Assembly (NCBI GenBank): GCA_963702535.1
Contig: CAVPDG010000004.1
Coordinates: 744,001-808,000 of the forward strand
DNA from: CAVPDG01 sp963702535
GTDB lineage: Bacteria > Chloroflexota > Anaerolineae > Anaerolineales > UBA4823
Direction: 5' to 3'
DNA length: 64,000 nt
Below the pieces are notes generated by a model. That model ran no database searches and had not been told where the DNA came from. It worked only from the letters and a program-made list of their open reading frames with translations. Shown here one piece after another: positions 1 through 9,865 of this stretch. Each line of letters begins with the position of its first letter. The first letter of the stretch is position 1. A program made the translations under genes and the position numbers.

Positions 1-6
1 AGATCC

Positions 7-1789
7 ATGTTCGAGTCGGAGAGAGAAAACATCGTTGCGCAGATCAAAGATTTCTGCGCGCAGCATAATTTGCCTATTCCGGATAAAATCCAATGGAATC
101 CGGTGCCCTTCAATGGCGAGTGGGGGATATCCACTTCTTTTTTTCAGCTTGCTGCGCTTGAAGCGCGCTTGCTGAAAGAGAAAACGGGTAAATCGATCCA
201 CGTTCAGCAGCGCGCCCAGGAGATGGCGTCAGCCATTGCGGAGCGGCTCGGCGTTCCCCCCGGGTTTTCCCACGTGGAGGCGATCAAGGGTTACCTTAAC
301 CTGTATTATTCAACCGGGGTTTATACACGCCGCATTCTGGATGCTGTTTTGGAGCAGAAGCGATGGCTTCGGGCGGGGAGACGCTAAAGGGGAGCGTATT
401 CTGGTCGAGTTTTCCCAGCCCAACACGCACAAGGCGTTCCACGTGGGTCACTTGCGCAACGTCGTTCTCGGAGACGCGTTGTGCAACATTCTGGAGGCGG
501 CTGGGTTCGAGGTTATCCGCGCCAATTACATCAACGATACGGGCTTGCACGTGATCAAGTGGTTGTGGAATTATCAGGCACGGCACGCCGGTGAAGCGCC
601 CGGGACCGATAAAACCCGTTGGATGGGGGATATCTACGCCGAAGCGAACCGCCGCCTGGAAGAAGACCCGCAGGGTGAGCTGGAAGTGCGCCTCCTCTAC
701 GCACGCTGGGACCAGCGAGACCCGGACGTGATGCGCTTGTGGGAGCAAACCCGTCGCTGGTCTCTGGAGGGTTTCGACCAGATCTACACCCTGCTTGGCG
801 TGCGCTTTGACAAGATCTATTTCGATCACGAGATGGAAAAGCCGGGTCAGGAGCTGGTGGATGACCTGATCCGCCGCGGGATCGCCATCGATGAGAGACC
901 GGCTGGACCGGTCATCGTGCGCCTCGACGACCTGCTGGGCATCGGTAAGGAGACCTATCGCGTCCTGGTTGTCTTACGCTCGGATGGCACGTCCCTCTAT
1001 GCAACCAAAGATCTGCCTTTGGCGTTGAAAAAGTTCGAGGATTACAACCCGGATCGGTCGGTTTATGTGATCGATGTGCGCCAGTCTCTGTACATGCAGC
1101 AGATTTACAAAACGTTGGAAGTGATGGGGCATCCAGACTGGGCAAAGCGCTGCTACCATATGAGCTACGAGATCGTAAACCTGCCGGGGAACGTCACCCT
1201 GGCATCGCGTGATGGAACCGTTGTGCTCCTGGAAGACCTGGTGCGAGAGGCGAAAGCGCGCGCCTTGCAGGTGGTGCAGGAGAAGAATCCCGCTTTGAGT
1301 GAAAGCGAGATGCAGCAAGTGGCGCAGCAGGTTGCTCTGGGCGCCATCAAGTACCCCATGCTGGCACGCGATAACACAAAAGTCGTCACCTTCGATTGGC
1401 AAACCGCCCTGGATTTCAACGGGCAAGCGGCGCCTTATATCCAGTACGCGCATGTGCGCGCCAACAGCATCCTGCGCCGCATGGAGGGGGACCTGCCGGA
1501 TTCCTTTACACCCTCTTACGACTTCGAGCCAGCCGAGATCCAGCTGGTAGACCTCATCACGCGGCTGCCTGGAGAGATCCAGCGCGCCGCTCAGGAATAT
1601 AAGCCATTGCATATCGCCAACCTGGCATACGAGCTGGCTAAAACCTTTAATGATTTTTACACGCAGTGCCAGGTGCTGAAAGCCGAGCCGGAGATGCGCG
1701 CCAACCGCCTGAGGCTGGTCGCTGCCGCTCGCCAGGCGATTGCCATTCTGTTGAACATGCTGGGTATCCAGGCGCCTGAGGTAATGTAA
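7..1789 (+). CDS. argS: Arginyl-tRNA synthetase (one frameshift)
   Basis: Charges tRNA-Arg with arginine in the cytosol. The N-terminal tRNA-recognition domain covers about residues 1-110. The class-I HIGH-type motif reads AFHVGHLRN, and the C-terminal anticodon-binding domain ends with NMLGIQAPEVM. At about 594 residues it is full length. The start at position 7 gives a normal ArgRS N-terminus. The reading frame changes once near 375-385, beside a G run: the first part ends at 387 and the rest continues in frame 2 as GDAKGERILVEF. Because both parts align as one protein, an indel error or recent mutation is more likely than two genes. The KMSKS region is degenerate, reading TLASRDGTVVLLEDL, which is tolerated in several ArgRS lineages. 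Confidence 0.93.
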
Positions 1790-1846
1790 GTACAGGACAC
1801 GTACCCTCGTTGTTGATCAATATCCAATCAAGGAGAACACAAATCC

Positions 1847-3168
1847 ATGAGCCCAATTCGTACCATCATTATGGGAGCCGCAGGACGCGATTTCCATAAC
1901 TTCAACGTTTTTTTCCGCAACAATGCGGAGTATGAAGTGGTTGCATTCACCGCCACCCAGATCCCGGATATCGAAGGCCGTACTTATCCGCCAGCAGCTT
2001 GTCAGGCAGCCGCTATCCTGCGGGCATACCCATCTACCCGGAAGCGGACCTGGCGCGCCTGATCAAAGAGCTGCAAGCCGATGAGGTCGTTTTCGCCTAC
2101 AGCGATGTCCCGCATGAGTATGTCATGCACAAAGCTTCGGCGGTGATGGCTGCCGGGGCAGATTTCCGGCTGATGGGACTGAAGAGCACCCAGATCAAAT
2201 CCAGCAAGCCGGTCGTCTCGGTGTGCGCTGTGCGCACTGGCGCCGGAAAAAGTCAAACCAGCCGCCGGGTGGCAAAGATCTTGATCTCGATGGGCTATCG
2301 TGTAGCTGCCATCCGCCACCCGATGCCTTACGGCGACCTGGTAAGGCAGGCTGTTCAACGCTATGCAAATTATGATGACCTGGATAAATTCGAGTGCACC
2401 ATCGAGGAGCGGGAAGAATACGAGCCGCACCTCGATAACGGCGTGATCGTCTACGCCGGTGTGGATTATGAGCGCATCCTGCGCCAGGCTGAACAGGAAG
2501 TGGATGTCATCCTGTGGGATGGCGGCAATAACGATTTCCCCTTCTATCGCTCCGATCTGAACATCGTTGTAGCAGACCCGCACCGCCCCGGGCATGAGTT
2601 GACCTACCATCCCGGCGAAACCAATGCCCGCATCGCCGATGTATTCGTCATCAATAAAGTGGATTCAGCCAGCGCCGATAATGTCATTCAGGTGCGGGAG
2701 AACCTTAGCGCATTGAATCCGTCTGCCATCGTGATCGAAGCGGCCTCGCCGTTGTTTGTCGATAACCCGGCGGAGATCCGCGGAAAGCGCGTCCTGGTGG
2801 TTGAGGATGGTCCTACACTCACGCACGGCGAGATGGCTTTCGGAGCCGGCTACCTGGCTGCCCGCCGCTACGGCGCAGCTGAGATCGTCGATCCACGACC
2901 CTATGCCATCGGCTCGATCAACGCCACCTTTGAAAAATACCCGAAGACCGGCAAGGTGCTGCCCGCCATGGGCTACGGCAGCAAGCAGACCAAGGAGCTG
3001 GAGGAGACGATCAATGCTGCCGATGCAGACCTGGTGCTCATCGGGACGCCGATCGATCTGAACCGGATTGTCCGGCTGAATAAGCCCACACAACGCGTGC
3101 GCTATGAGCTGCAGGAGATCGGTGTTCCCACGCTGGAAGATGTTCTGAAAGCCAGGCTGGGTCGCTAA
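1847..3168 (+). CDS. Predicted GTPase, cyclic 2,3-diphosphoglycerate synthetase-related (frameshift)
   Basis: Resembles the COG2403 family of predicted GTPases related to cyclic 2,3-diphosphoglycerate synthetase. The function in bacteria is not settled. The N-terminal half has a Rossmann-like start (TIIMGAAGRDFHNFN). A P-loop, AVRTGAGKSQTSRRV, lies near the middle, followed by WDGGNNDFPFY and VFVINKVD, which fit a nucleotide-binding core. The frame changes near 1994-2000, so the N-terminal 50 residues and the remainder are in different frames. The joined protein is about 440 residues, as expected. It starts 57 bases after argS, with an AAGGAG-like ribosome site upstream, and ends at a strong hairpin. 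The family assignment is firm, the catalytic role is not. Confidence 0.8.
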
Positions 3169-3180
3169 CCCTGCTTTTTT

Positions 3181-3212
3181 GAGACATGGGATCGCTGGCG
3201 ATCCCATGTCTC
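3181..3212 (+). terminator. Perfect 14-bp hairpin after the GTPase gene
   Basis: GAGACATGGGATCG at 3181-3194 pairs perfectly with 3199-3212 across the 4-base loop CTGG. It lies 13 bases after the GTPase stop and is preceded by a T6 run and followed by TGTTTATT, so it is a plausible terminator in either direction. Confidence 0.8.
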
Positions 3213-3234
3213 TGTTTATTCTGCGATCTACCTT

Positions 3235-4517
3235 ATGGCAATTCTCTCCTGGCGCACAAAAAAAGCGCCCGATCCGATCCCCGCGACGCTCCGGACAGAC
3301 GCCATCCTCTACCCTGCGGGTGCAGGCTATCCTGATACTCCGCCTGGAAGCGCCCTGATCCATCGGCGACAACCTGGCGGTGATGTCGGCATTATTGCCC
3401 CATTATGAAGGGCGGATCAATCTCATCTACACCGATCCGCCATTCTTCACGAACCGGAACTACCCGGCGAGGGTGGGGCGTGGCGAAGATTCGCGCAAGC
3501 CCAAGGAATGGCAGCTGGCGGAGGGCTATCCCGATGATTGGGATAATCTGGATCAATTACCTGGATATGCTTTACCCCCGTCTCGTCCTGATGCATCGCC
3601 TGTTGGCGAAGACCGGCACGCTCTACCTGCACCTGGATTGGCATGCAAACGCTTATGCCCGTATCCTGTTAGATGAAATCTTCGGCGCAGATCGCTTGCT
3701 CAACGAGATCATCTGGGTTTACCACGGTCCATCGCCAATCCGCAGCGCCTTCAACCGCAAGCACGATACCATCCTGGCTTACACCAAGAGCCAGGATTAT
3801 ACGTTTAACGTGGACATGGTGCGCCAGCCGTATGATTCGAACACCGTCAAGACGTTCGCTTCTTCTACCAAGGCAGGCTTTGGTAAGGTGCCAGACCTGG
3901 CGCGCGGTAAAGTGCCGGAGGACTGGTGGTATTTTCCTGTGGTGGCGCGCTTGCATTCAGAGCGCACCGGCTTCCCGACGCAGAAGCCTGAAGCGCTGCT
4001 GCGGCGCATCGTGCTGGCTTCGTCGAATCCGGGGGACCTGGTCGCCGATTTCTTTGCCGGCTCCGGCACGCTCGGCTCGGTTGCCGGTCGTTGCGGCAGG
4101 GACTTCATCCTGAGCGATGTTACCCCGCGCGCCCTGCAGACGATGCGCGTGCGGCTTGCGGGCGCGGTCTCTGCGCCGGTTGCCCTTCAGACGGTCCAAC
4201 CGCCGGATACGCAGCCGCAGCAGCCCGTCCAGATGGGTGATGCCGGCAGGATTTCGTTGGTTTTATGCGGAAATGAATTGAAGGTGGAGCTGGCGGATGT
4301 GTTGTTAGAGGGTCTGGATTACTGGGAAGTCGATCCGGATTGGGACGGGACGACCTTCCATAGCGTGGCGCAGGTCGCCCGCCCGCGCAAGAAGGGCGTG
4401 GCTCCGGCGGCGGTAGCGATCCCCTTCATCCCGGGAGCAAAACCGGTCTGCGTGCTATTCGTCAGCGTGAGCGGTGAGCGTAGCCAGGCGGTATGCCGTA
4501 AACCCGCCGGTCTATAG
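3235..4517 (+). CDS. Beta-class DNA methyltransferase, N6-adenine or N4-cytosine (frameshifts)
   Basis: Site-specific DNA methylase. Motif IV reads YTDPPFF near the N-terminus and motif I reads ADFFAGSGT near residue 270, the order of the beta class. TRD-type sequence lies between and after. I place the start at ATG 3235, because that frame reads MAILSWRTKKAPDPIPATLR and leads to SALIH, which joins GDNLAVMSALLPHY after a one-base change near 3364. A second shift lies near 3550. There is no nuclease gene beside it, so it may be an orphan regulatory methylase. The 3' end converges on the response regulator with only 16 bases between. Confidence 0.82.
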
Positions 4518-4533
4518 GCTGCCTGGTTCCGGC

Positions 4534-5193
4534 TTAGATATCCATGCGGTAGCCAACGCCGCGGATGGTTTTGAGCAATACGGGCTTGCGTGGGTTCTCT
4601 TCAATGGCCTGGCGCAGCCAGCTGATATGCACATCGAGCGTGCGCGTATCACCGGTATAGCCGGTTTCCCAGACCTGGGAGAATAATTGCTCGCGTTGCA
4701 GCACTTCCCCCGGATGTTGCATCAGGACTTTCAAGAGCTTGGTCAACCTTGGGGTGAGGCGCGAGACGCGTCCGTGGCAGCGCACTCTTTTGCGCTCGAT
4801 ATCCAGCCGGATGGGACCGATATGCAGGATCTTCTGGCTGTATCCGGGTAATAGCGGGACGATCTGGTTGATCAGCTTGCGGGGTGTGAAGGGTAAGGTC
4901 AGGATGACGTTAGCGCACAGGTCGCTGCTGACGGGTCTATCGGGGCTGGTAATGACCAGGATCGGCAAATTTCCGTTAATCTTGCGAATGTTCTGGCAGA
5001 TTCTTTTTCCATTGGTGCGCATGGAAGAGGCGTTCAGGATCACCAGGTTAGGATCTATGTCGGTAAGGTTGCTCAGCGCGGTATCGCCGTTGGCTACGAT
5101 CTCAACACTGTAGCCCTTCTTCCGCAGGCTTGGGATAAAAGACGGGCTATCAGCCCGTCTACCTTCAATCCAAAGTATCTTGATTTTATTCAC
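4534..5193 (-). CDS. OmpR-type response regulator with a degenerate receiver
   Basis: Two-domain transcription factor of about 219 residues: receiver-like domain (1-115) and winged-helix DNA-binding domain (125-219, with LDVHISWLRQAIE and TIRGVGYRM). The receiver has lost the usual phosphorylation residues. The phosphoacceptor Asp is Asn54 (NLVILNASS), the switch Lys is Leu100 (ILTLPFTP), and the acidic pair near residues 10-11 is E-G. This suggests control by something other than phosphotransfer. No histidine kinase is adjacent. The gene is transcribed divergently from the bifunctional-nuclease gene. Confidence 0.88.
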   Translation of the reverse strand: MNKIKILWIEGRRADSPSFIPSLRKKGYSVEIVANGDTALSNLTDIDPNLVILNASSMRTNGKRICQNIRKINGNLPILVITSPDRPVSSDLCANVILTLPFTPRKLINQIVPLLPGYSQKILHIGPIRLDIERKRVRCHGRVSRLTPRLTKLLKVLMQHPGEVLQREQLFSQVWETGYTGDTRTLDVHISWLRQAIEENPRKPVLLKTIRGVGYRMDI

Positions 5194-5317
5194 AAGCCGC
5201 AGACCTTCCCTGTAAGGAATTGCACCTTCTCTAGCCCTCGTTCTGGTGGTGTTGGATTATAAACCCAATCTTAAAAACTGGCAATTGGATTTCGATTTGA
5301 TTTTAACATTTGACTGG

Positions 5318-5346
5318 TTGCATCCACGCCCTGCCCGTGTTAGAAT
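5318..5346 (+). promoter_or_regulatory. Possible sigma-70 promoter before the nuclease-domain gene
   Basis: TTGCAT at 5318-5323 and TAGAAT at 5341-5346 are separated by 17 bases. The -10 box matches well and the -35 box only weakly. The 5194-5462 interval holds no gene and serves as the divergent promoter region. Confidence 0.4.
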
Positions 5347-5462
5347 AAATCCCGTCCGTAAACAGCAAAGAACCTACCCAAAAAAGGGGGGAACTCCTCG
5401 AATTTTCGGACAGATTCAAAATCCAACACCGGCGGTCGTCCTGACCCAGGGGTAAGTGATCT

Positions 5463-6035
5463 ATGTCTGATATGATCGAAGTTGTTATCGATAGTATCCG
5501 CGTCAGCCTGATGTCGCAGCAGCGTATCGTCATCCTGCGCGAGGCGCAGGCTGAACGCTACTTACCCATCTGGATCGGTGTTTACGAGGCTGAGTTGATC
5601 ACCATAGCCTTGCAGAGCGTCGAGGTTGCTCGCCCATTGACCCATGACCTGTTAAAGAACGTATTCAATTCCCTCAATGCACAGATCATCCGCGTCGAGG
5701 TCTTGTCTTTGCGTGATGATACTTTCTTTGGCAATATTGTGGCTGAGGTGGATGGCCGCGAGCTCAATATTGACGCCCGACCTTCGGATGCCTTAAACCT
5801 GGCTGTACGGGCGCACGTCCCGATATTAGTAGCGCGGGCTGTGATGGATTCGGCCGGGATCACACCTGAGGAAGACCTTCAGGAGCAAGGCGAGCCGGGT
5901 GAAACAGCGCCCAAAGAGACCCCTGAACCCGAGGGCGGCGAGGACCGGCTCTCGATTTTTGAGGACTTCCTTGAAAAGCTGGACCTGGAAGGTCCGGAGG
6001 AGGGCGATGAGTCAGAGGACGACAAGGATCGCTGA
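5463..6035 (+). CDS. Bifunctional nuclease (BFN/DUF151) domain protein
   Basis: The first 140 residues form a BFN/DUF151 domain, with LPIWIGVYEAELI, RPLTHDLLKNV and the conserved RPSDALNLAVR. Family members have been reported to show DNase/RNase activity or regulatory roles; the role here is unknown. The C-terminal 50 residues are a highly acidic, Glu/Asp-rich tail, probably disordered. The start at 5463 follows AGGGGTAAG. The gene sits upstream of the dnaB operon, separated by about 140 bases. Confidence 0.88.
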   Translation: MSDMIEVVIDSIRVSLMSQQRIVILREAQAERYLPIWIGVYEAELITIALQSVEVARPLTHDLLKNVFNSLNAQIIRVEVLSLRDDTFFGNIVAEVDGRELNIDARPSDALNLAVRAHVPILVARAVMDSAGITPEEDLQEQGEPGETAPKETPEPEGGEDRLSIFEDFLEKLDLEGPEEGDESEDDKDR

Positions 6036-6173
6036 TCCCGTCTGTCATCTGCTCAAACGCCTGATCTACCGGGGTTCGCCAGCCCACCTGGCTTGCGTCC
6101 CCGGTTTTTAGTCGAAATCCGGATCTTTCAACCGTAGCTGGAAACATATCTATCAAACCCTGGCGGTGGTGAG

Positions 6174-7553
6174 ATGGCTGAGATGTTGTCTACAGACGAG
6201 CTGGCTACCGAATCTGCTCCGGTTGTCCCGCATAACCGCGAAGCGGAAGAGGCTTTATTGGGTTCGGTTTTGATCAATCCTGAAGCCTATTATGATGTAG
6301 CCCCGTTCCTGCAGGCTGAAGATTTCTACATCCACCGCCACCAGTGGATCTGGCAGGTATTCGTCCGCTTGCATGAGCGGCGTAGCCCAATTGACTTCTT
6401 AACGGTAACCGAAGATTTGGGACGGATGGGTCAGCTGGCAGAGATTGGGGGAGCCGCCTACCTCACCTACCTGGTGACTAACGTTCCCACCTCATTGCAC
6501 GCGGAAGCCTACGGTCGCATCATCGAGGATAATTCTCTCCGCCGGCGTATGCTGGCAGCCGCCAACGATATCGCCAAGCTGGCTTTCAAAGAGGGCTCCG
6601 GGATAGACGAGGTCATGGATGAGGCGGAAAAAGCCATCTTTGGCGTCAGCGAGCGCCGCCTGACGCGCGACCTGCAGCCGATCCAGCAGGTGCTGAGTGA
6701 CTATTACGATCGCATAGACCAGCTTGCCCGGCAGGGGGGCGATCTCTTCGGCGTCCCAACCGGCTTTATCGATCTGGATCGCCTGCTCATGGGCTTGCAG
6801 CCATCCGACTTTATCTTGATTGCCGGTCGCCCCGGCACGGGCAAGACCGCTTTCATGCTCACCGCGGCAAAGAATGCCGCTCAGATCCACAAGAAACATG
6901 TCGCCATCTTCTCCTTGGAAATGTCGAATGAGCAGCTTGTGCAGAGGCTGATCTCGCAGGAGACGGGGATCGACTCGCAGCGCTTGCGTACCGGGAAGCT
7001 GGATGAAGACGAATGGCCCCTGTTCACCCAGGCGATTGAAGTGCTGAGCGATACGCGCATCTTCCTGGATGATACTCCTGCGCTCACTCCGCTGCAGCTC
7101 AGGACGAAGTGCCGGCGCCTGCACCTCGAATTTCAGCTCGACCTCATCCTTGTGGATTACCTTCAATTGATGAGCAGCGGGTCACGGGCTGAAAACCGAG
7201 TCCAGGAAGTGTCTTACATTTCGCGCAACCTGAAAGTGCTGGCGCGTGAATTGAATGTACCGGTGTTGGCTGCTGCGCAGCTCTCGCGCGCGATCGAGCA
7301 GCGCGCCGATAAGGAGCCGCAGCTCTCCGACCTGCGCGAATCGGGATCACTGGAGCAAGACGCCGATATTGTTATGTTCATCCACCGCCCCGAGCTCTAC
7401 GAGAAAGATGCGCTTAAGAAGAATGTGGCTCAGATCAAGGTGTCTAAGCACCGCAACGGACCCGTCGGTACGGTCGAGCTGATCTTCCGTAACAATGTCG
7501 CCAAGTTCGAGAATGCAGCCACTCGAGTGGTCGATCTATCGCAAGTAGGTTGA
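6174..7553 (+). CDS. dnaB: Replicative DNA helicase DnaB
   Basis: Hexameric 5'-3' helicase at the replication fork. The N-terminal DnaB domain (PHNREAEEALLGSVL, about residues 20-120) is followed by the RecA-like ATPase with Walker A AGRPGTGKTAF, Walker B LILVDYLQLM and DLRESGSLEQDADIV. At 459 residues it is of normal length and intact, and no intein is seen. It is followed at once by a DnaD-domain gene and a helicase-loader gene, so the three form a replication-initiation operon. Confidence 0.96.
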   Translation: MAEMLSTDELATESAPVVPHNREAEEALLGSVLINPEAYYDVAPFLQAEDFYIHRHQWIWQVFVRLHERRSPIDFLTVTEDLGRMGQLAEIGGAAYLTYLVTNVPTSLHAEAYGRIIEDNSLRRRMLAAANDIAKLAFKEGSGIDEVMDEAEKAIFGVSERRLTRDLQPIQQVLSDYYDRIDQLARQGGDLFGVPTGFIDLDRLLMGLQPSDFILIAGRPGTGKTAFMLTAAKNAAQIHKKHVAIFSLEMSNEQLVQRLISQETGIDSQRLRTGKLDEDEWPLFTQAIEVLSDTRIFLDDTPALTPLQLRTKCRRLHLEFQLDLILVDYLQLMSSGSRAENRVQEVSYISRNLKVLARELNVPVLAAAQLSRAIEQRADKEPQLSDLRESGSLEQDADIVMFIHRPELYEKDALKKNVAQIKVSKHRNGPVGTVELIFRNNVAKFENAATRVVDLSQVG

Positions 7554-7554
7554 G

Positions 7555-8238
7555 ATGGCATCCTTCAAGGGCTTCCCTGAGGGGAAACTCCGGCAAACCC
7601 CCATTCCGGAGCCTTTTTTCAGCGAGCTGCTCACAGCGATCGACGATCTGGCTGAGCTCAAGCTGACGATCTATATCTTTTGGCGCTTGAACCGCATGGA
7701 AGGCGCATTCCGCTACCTGCGGGTGAAAGATATCCAAAGCGATACTCAATTTATGCAGGGCTTGGGTGAAGACATCCGGGCGGCAGACCTTGCATTGACC
7801 GGCGCCCTCGAAAAAGCCACGGCGCGCGGCACCTTGCTCCGGGCGGCAGTCGCCCGCGGGAAGCAGGAAGAAAACTTCTACTTCTTGAACTCTGCCAAAG
7901 GACGCGCCGCCCTGCGAGCGATTGAAAAAGGCGAATGGCGCTTTTCCGAAGATGCCGAGCTGCAGATCAGGCTGGGAGATGTGCCTCCGAATATATTCGA
8001 GCTGTACGAAGGGCATATCGGGGTGCTAACGCCCATGATCGCCGATGCCCTGCGCGAAGCAGAAGATACCTATCCACCGAGCTGGATCGAAGATGCTTTT
8101 AAAATCGCTGTTGAGAACAATGCTCGCAATTGGCGCTATATCAGCGCCATCCTAAATAGATGGCAGGTTGAGGGAAGAGATGAGCGAGAAGATCGACGAG
8201 ACACTGAGAAGGCTCGCCGCCGGTATGCAGAAGAGTAG
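7555..8238 (+). CDS. DnaD-domain replication initiation protein
   Basis: The C-terminal part carries a DnaD-like (DnaB2-type) domain with LTPMIADALREA, YPPSWIEDAFKIAVENNARN and WRYISAILNRW. DnaD proteins help open the origin and recruit the helicase with DnaB/DnaI in Firmicutes. The N-terminal half looks like a winged-helix domain. It starts two bases after dnaB and overlaps the loader gene by about 59 bases, consistent with translational coupling. I infer that this organism uses a DnaD-assisted loading pathway. Confidence 0.82.
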   Translation: MASFKGFPEGKLRQTPIPEPFFSELLTAIDDLAELKLTIYIFWRLNRMEGAFRYLRVKDIQSDTQFMQGLGEDIRAADLALTGALEKATARGTLLRAAVARGKQEENFYFLNSAKGRAALRAIEKGEWRFSEDAELQIRLGDVPPNIFELYEGHIGVLTPMIADALREAEDTYPPSWIEDAFKIAVENNARNWRYISAILNRWQVEGRDEREDRRDTEKARRRYAEE

Positions 8239-9616
8239 CGCCGGGCGTTCATCGCCTGGCGACGAAAATTACCCGCCCCACACGATCCTGGAGGGCGACC
8301 CGGACTGCCCGTACTGTAAGGGACTCGGATTCCTGCGCTTCGACGTTCCTGTAGGGCACCCCGAGTTTGGCAAGATTCAGGTCTGCTCCTGCCGTAGCCA
8401 GGTCGTGAGCCAGCAGGCGCGCCAGCGCTTGTTCCTGCTCAGCAATCTGCAGGAGCTCAGCCAACTTACCTTTGAGAATTTCAACGCGCGCGGCCGCATC
8501 GGTCTTCGCCCGCATCAAGCCGATTCGCTGGAGGCGGCGTTTAACCAGGCTCGCCAGTATGCCCGCAACTTGAATGGCTGGTTGTTGCTCCAGGGGAAGT
8601 ACGGCTGTGGCAAAACGCACCTGGCTGCTGCAATTGCGAATTTTGCCGTGAGTTTGGGAGTGCCCACGCTGTTTATCACCGTCCCCGACCTGCTGGACTC
8701 CCTGCGGTTCGCGTATAGCGATCCGGACACGACTTTTGAGCAGCGCTTCGAGGACATCCGCCAGGTGCCGCTGCTGATCATGGATGATTTCGGCACGCAG
8801 AACGCCACCGCCTGGGCGCAGGAGAAATTGTTCCAGATACTGAATTATCGCTATATCAATCGCCTGCCCCTGGTGGTGACCACCAACCTGCCCCTCGATC
8901 TCATCGAGCCGCGCATCCTCTCCAGGCTCCAGGATCCGGAGCTGGTCACCGATGTCCGGATCAACGCCACCGATTACCGGCGTCCGGCGGAAGATAGCGG
9001 TTATCACGCGCTGTCCTCTCTGGAAGCCTTACACGAGCGCACGTTTGCCAGCTTCTCTTTACGGAGAGAAGAAAAATTGGCGCCCGCAGATCAGAAAAGC
9101 CTTGAGTTGGCTTTCAAGGCGGCGCTGGAGTATGCTAAAGAGCCGTATGGCTGGATTGTTTTTAAGGGAACCTATGGCTGTGGTAAAACCCACTTAGCCG
9201 CTGCGATTGGCAATTACTGGCATGACCTGGGCTACGAGGTGGTGTTTATGGTTGTGCCAGACCTGTTAGATCACCTGCGAGCCACATTCAATCCGTCCAG
9301 CGGTCTCACTTTGGACAGGCTCTTTGAGGATGTAAAATCAGCCAAGCTGCTGATCCTGGACGATCTCGGCACCGAATCCGCAACGCCGTGGGTGAGGGAG
9401 AAGCTGTACCAACTGTTTAATTACCGCTATGTATCTGAGCTGCCAACTGTGATTACCTACGCATTATTTAAGAACGAGCTAGATGCTCGCCTGCTCAGCC
9501 GGATGGAGGACGAGAGCTTGTGCCGAATTTACCCGATCACCGCGCCTTCTTACCGGGGCGCGGCGCGCGGTAAAGGTCACTCGCGCGGCAGAGTTCGCAA
9601 GCAGGTGGAGCGCTAG
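8180..9616 (+). CDS. Tandem double-AAA+ DnaC/DnaI-like helicase loader
   Basis: About 478 residues from ATG 8180, which follows GAGGGAAGAG; a TTG at 8168 is less likely. The N-terminus has a CPYC...CSC zinc-binding pattern like DnaI. Two complete DnaC-like ATPase modules follow. The first has Walker A GKYGCGKTHLA, Walker B LLIMDDFG, sensor-1 VVTTN and RILSRL. The second has GTYGCGKTHLA, LLILDDLG and RLLSRM, but sensor-1 is altered to VITYAL. DnaC, DnaI and IstB proteins normally carry a single module of about 250 residues. A basic tail ends the protein. Position after dnaB and dnaD-like argues for helicase loading rather than IS transposition. Confidence 0.85.
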   Translation: MSEKIDETLRRLAAGMQKSSAGRSSPGDENYPPHTILEGDPDCPYCKGLGFLRFDVPVGHPEFGKIQVCSCRSQVVSQQARQRLFLLSNLQELSQLTFENFNARGRIGLRPHQADSLEAAFNQARQYARNLNGWLLLQGKYGCGKTHLAAAIANFAVSLGVPTLFITVPDLLDSLRFAYSDPDTTFEQRFEDIRQVPLLIMDDFGTQNATAWAQEKLFQILNYRYINRLPLVVTTNLPLDLIEPRILSRLQDPELVTDVRINATDYRRPAEDSGYHALSSLEALHERTFASFSLRREEKLAPADQKSLELAFKAALEYAKEPYGWIVFKGTYGCGKTHLAAAIGNYWHDLGYEVVFMVVPDLLDHLRATFNPSSGLTLDRLFEDVKSAKLLILDDLGTESATPWVREKLYQLFNYRYVSELPTVITYALFKNELDARLLSRMEDESLCRIYPITAPSYRGAARGKGHSRGRVRKQVER

Positions 9617-9647
9617 CTAACCAATTCTTGCATCAGGAGGATGTCCT

Positions 9648-9848
9648 TTGTCTACAGGTGATTCGAAGTGTATTTATTGCGATAGAACCAACCAGCAAGT
9701 CCCATTGATCTCTTTGGTTTACCAGGAGGCGGCGTATTGGATCTGCCCAGAACATCTGCCCATCATGATCCATAAACCGCAGCAACTGGTGGGTAAGCTG
9801 CCGGGCTTCACAAGGTCGGAGCCGTATATCCAGAATCACGACGAATGA
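9648..9848 (+). CDS. Small two-CxxC-like protein of unknown function
   Basis: A 66-residue protein with CIYCDRTNQQ and WICPEH, which would make a small zinc-binding knuckle (C-x2-C ... C-x2-H). The start is TTG 9648, chosen because AGGAGG sits at 9635-9640 with a 7-base spacing. It lies between the loader gene and the hydrolase gene in the same direction. I do not recognise the family. Confidence 0.65.
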   Translation: MSTGDSKCIYCDRTNQQVPLISLVYQEAAYWICPEHLPIMIHKPQQLVGKLPGFTRSEPYIQNHDE

Positions 9849-9865
9849 TCGATGCGTAGCAGGTT

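Noticed and set aside
8180..9616. IstB-type transposition helper
   Set aside because: There is no IstA-type transposase or IS ends nearby, and the gene sits in an operon with dnaB and dnaD-like.
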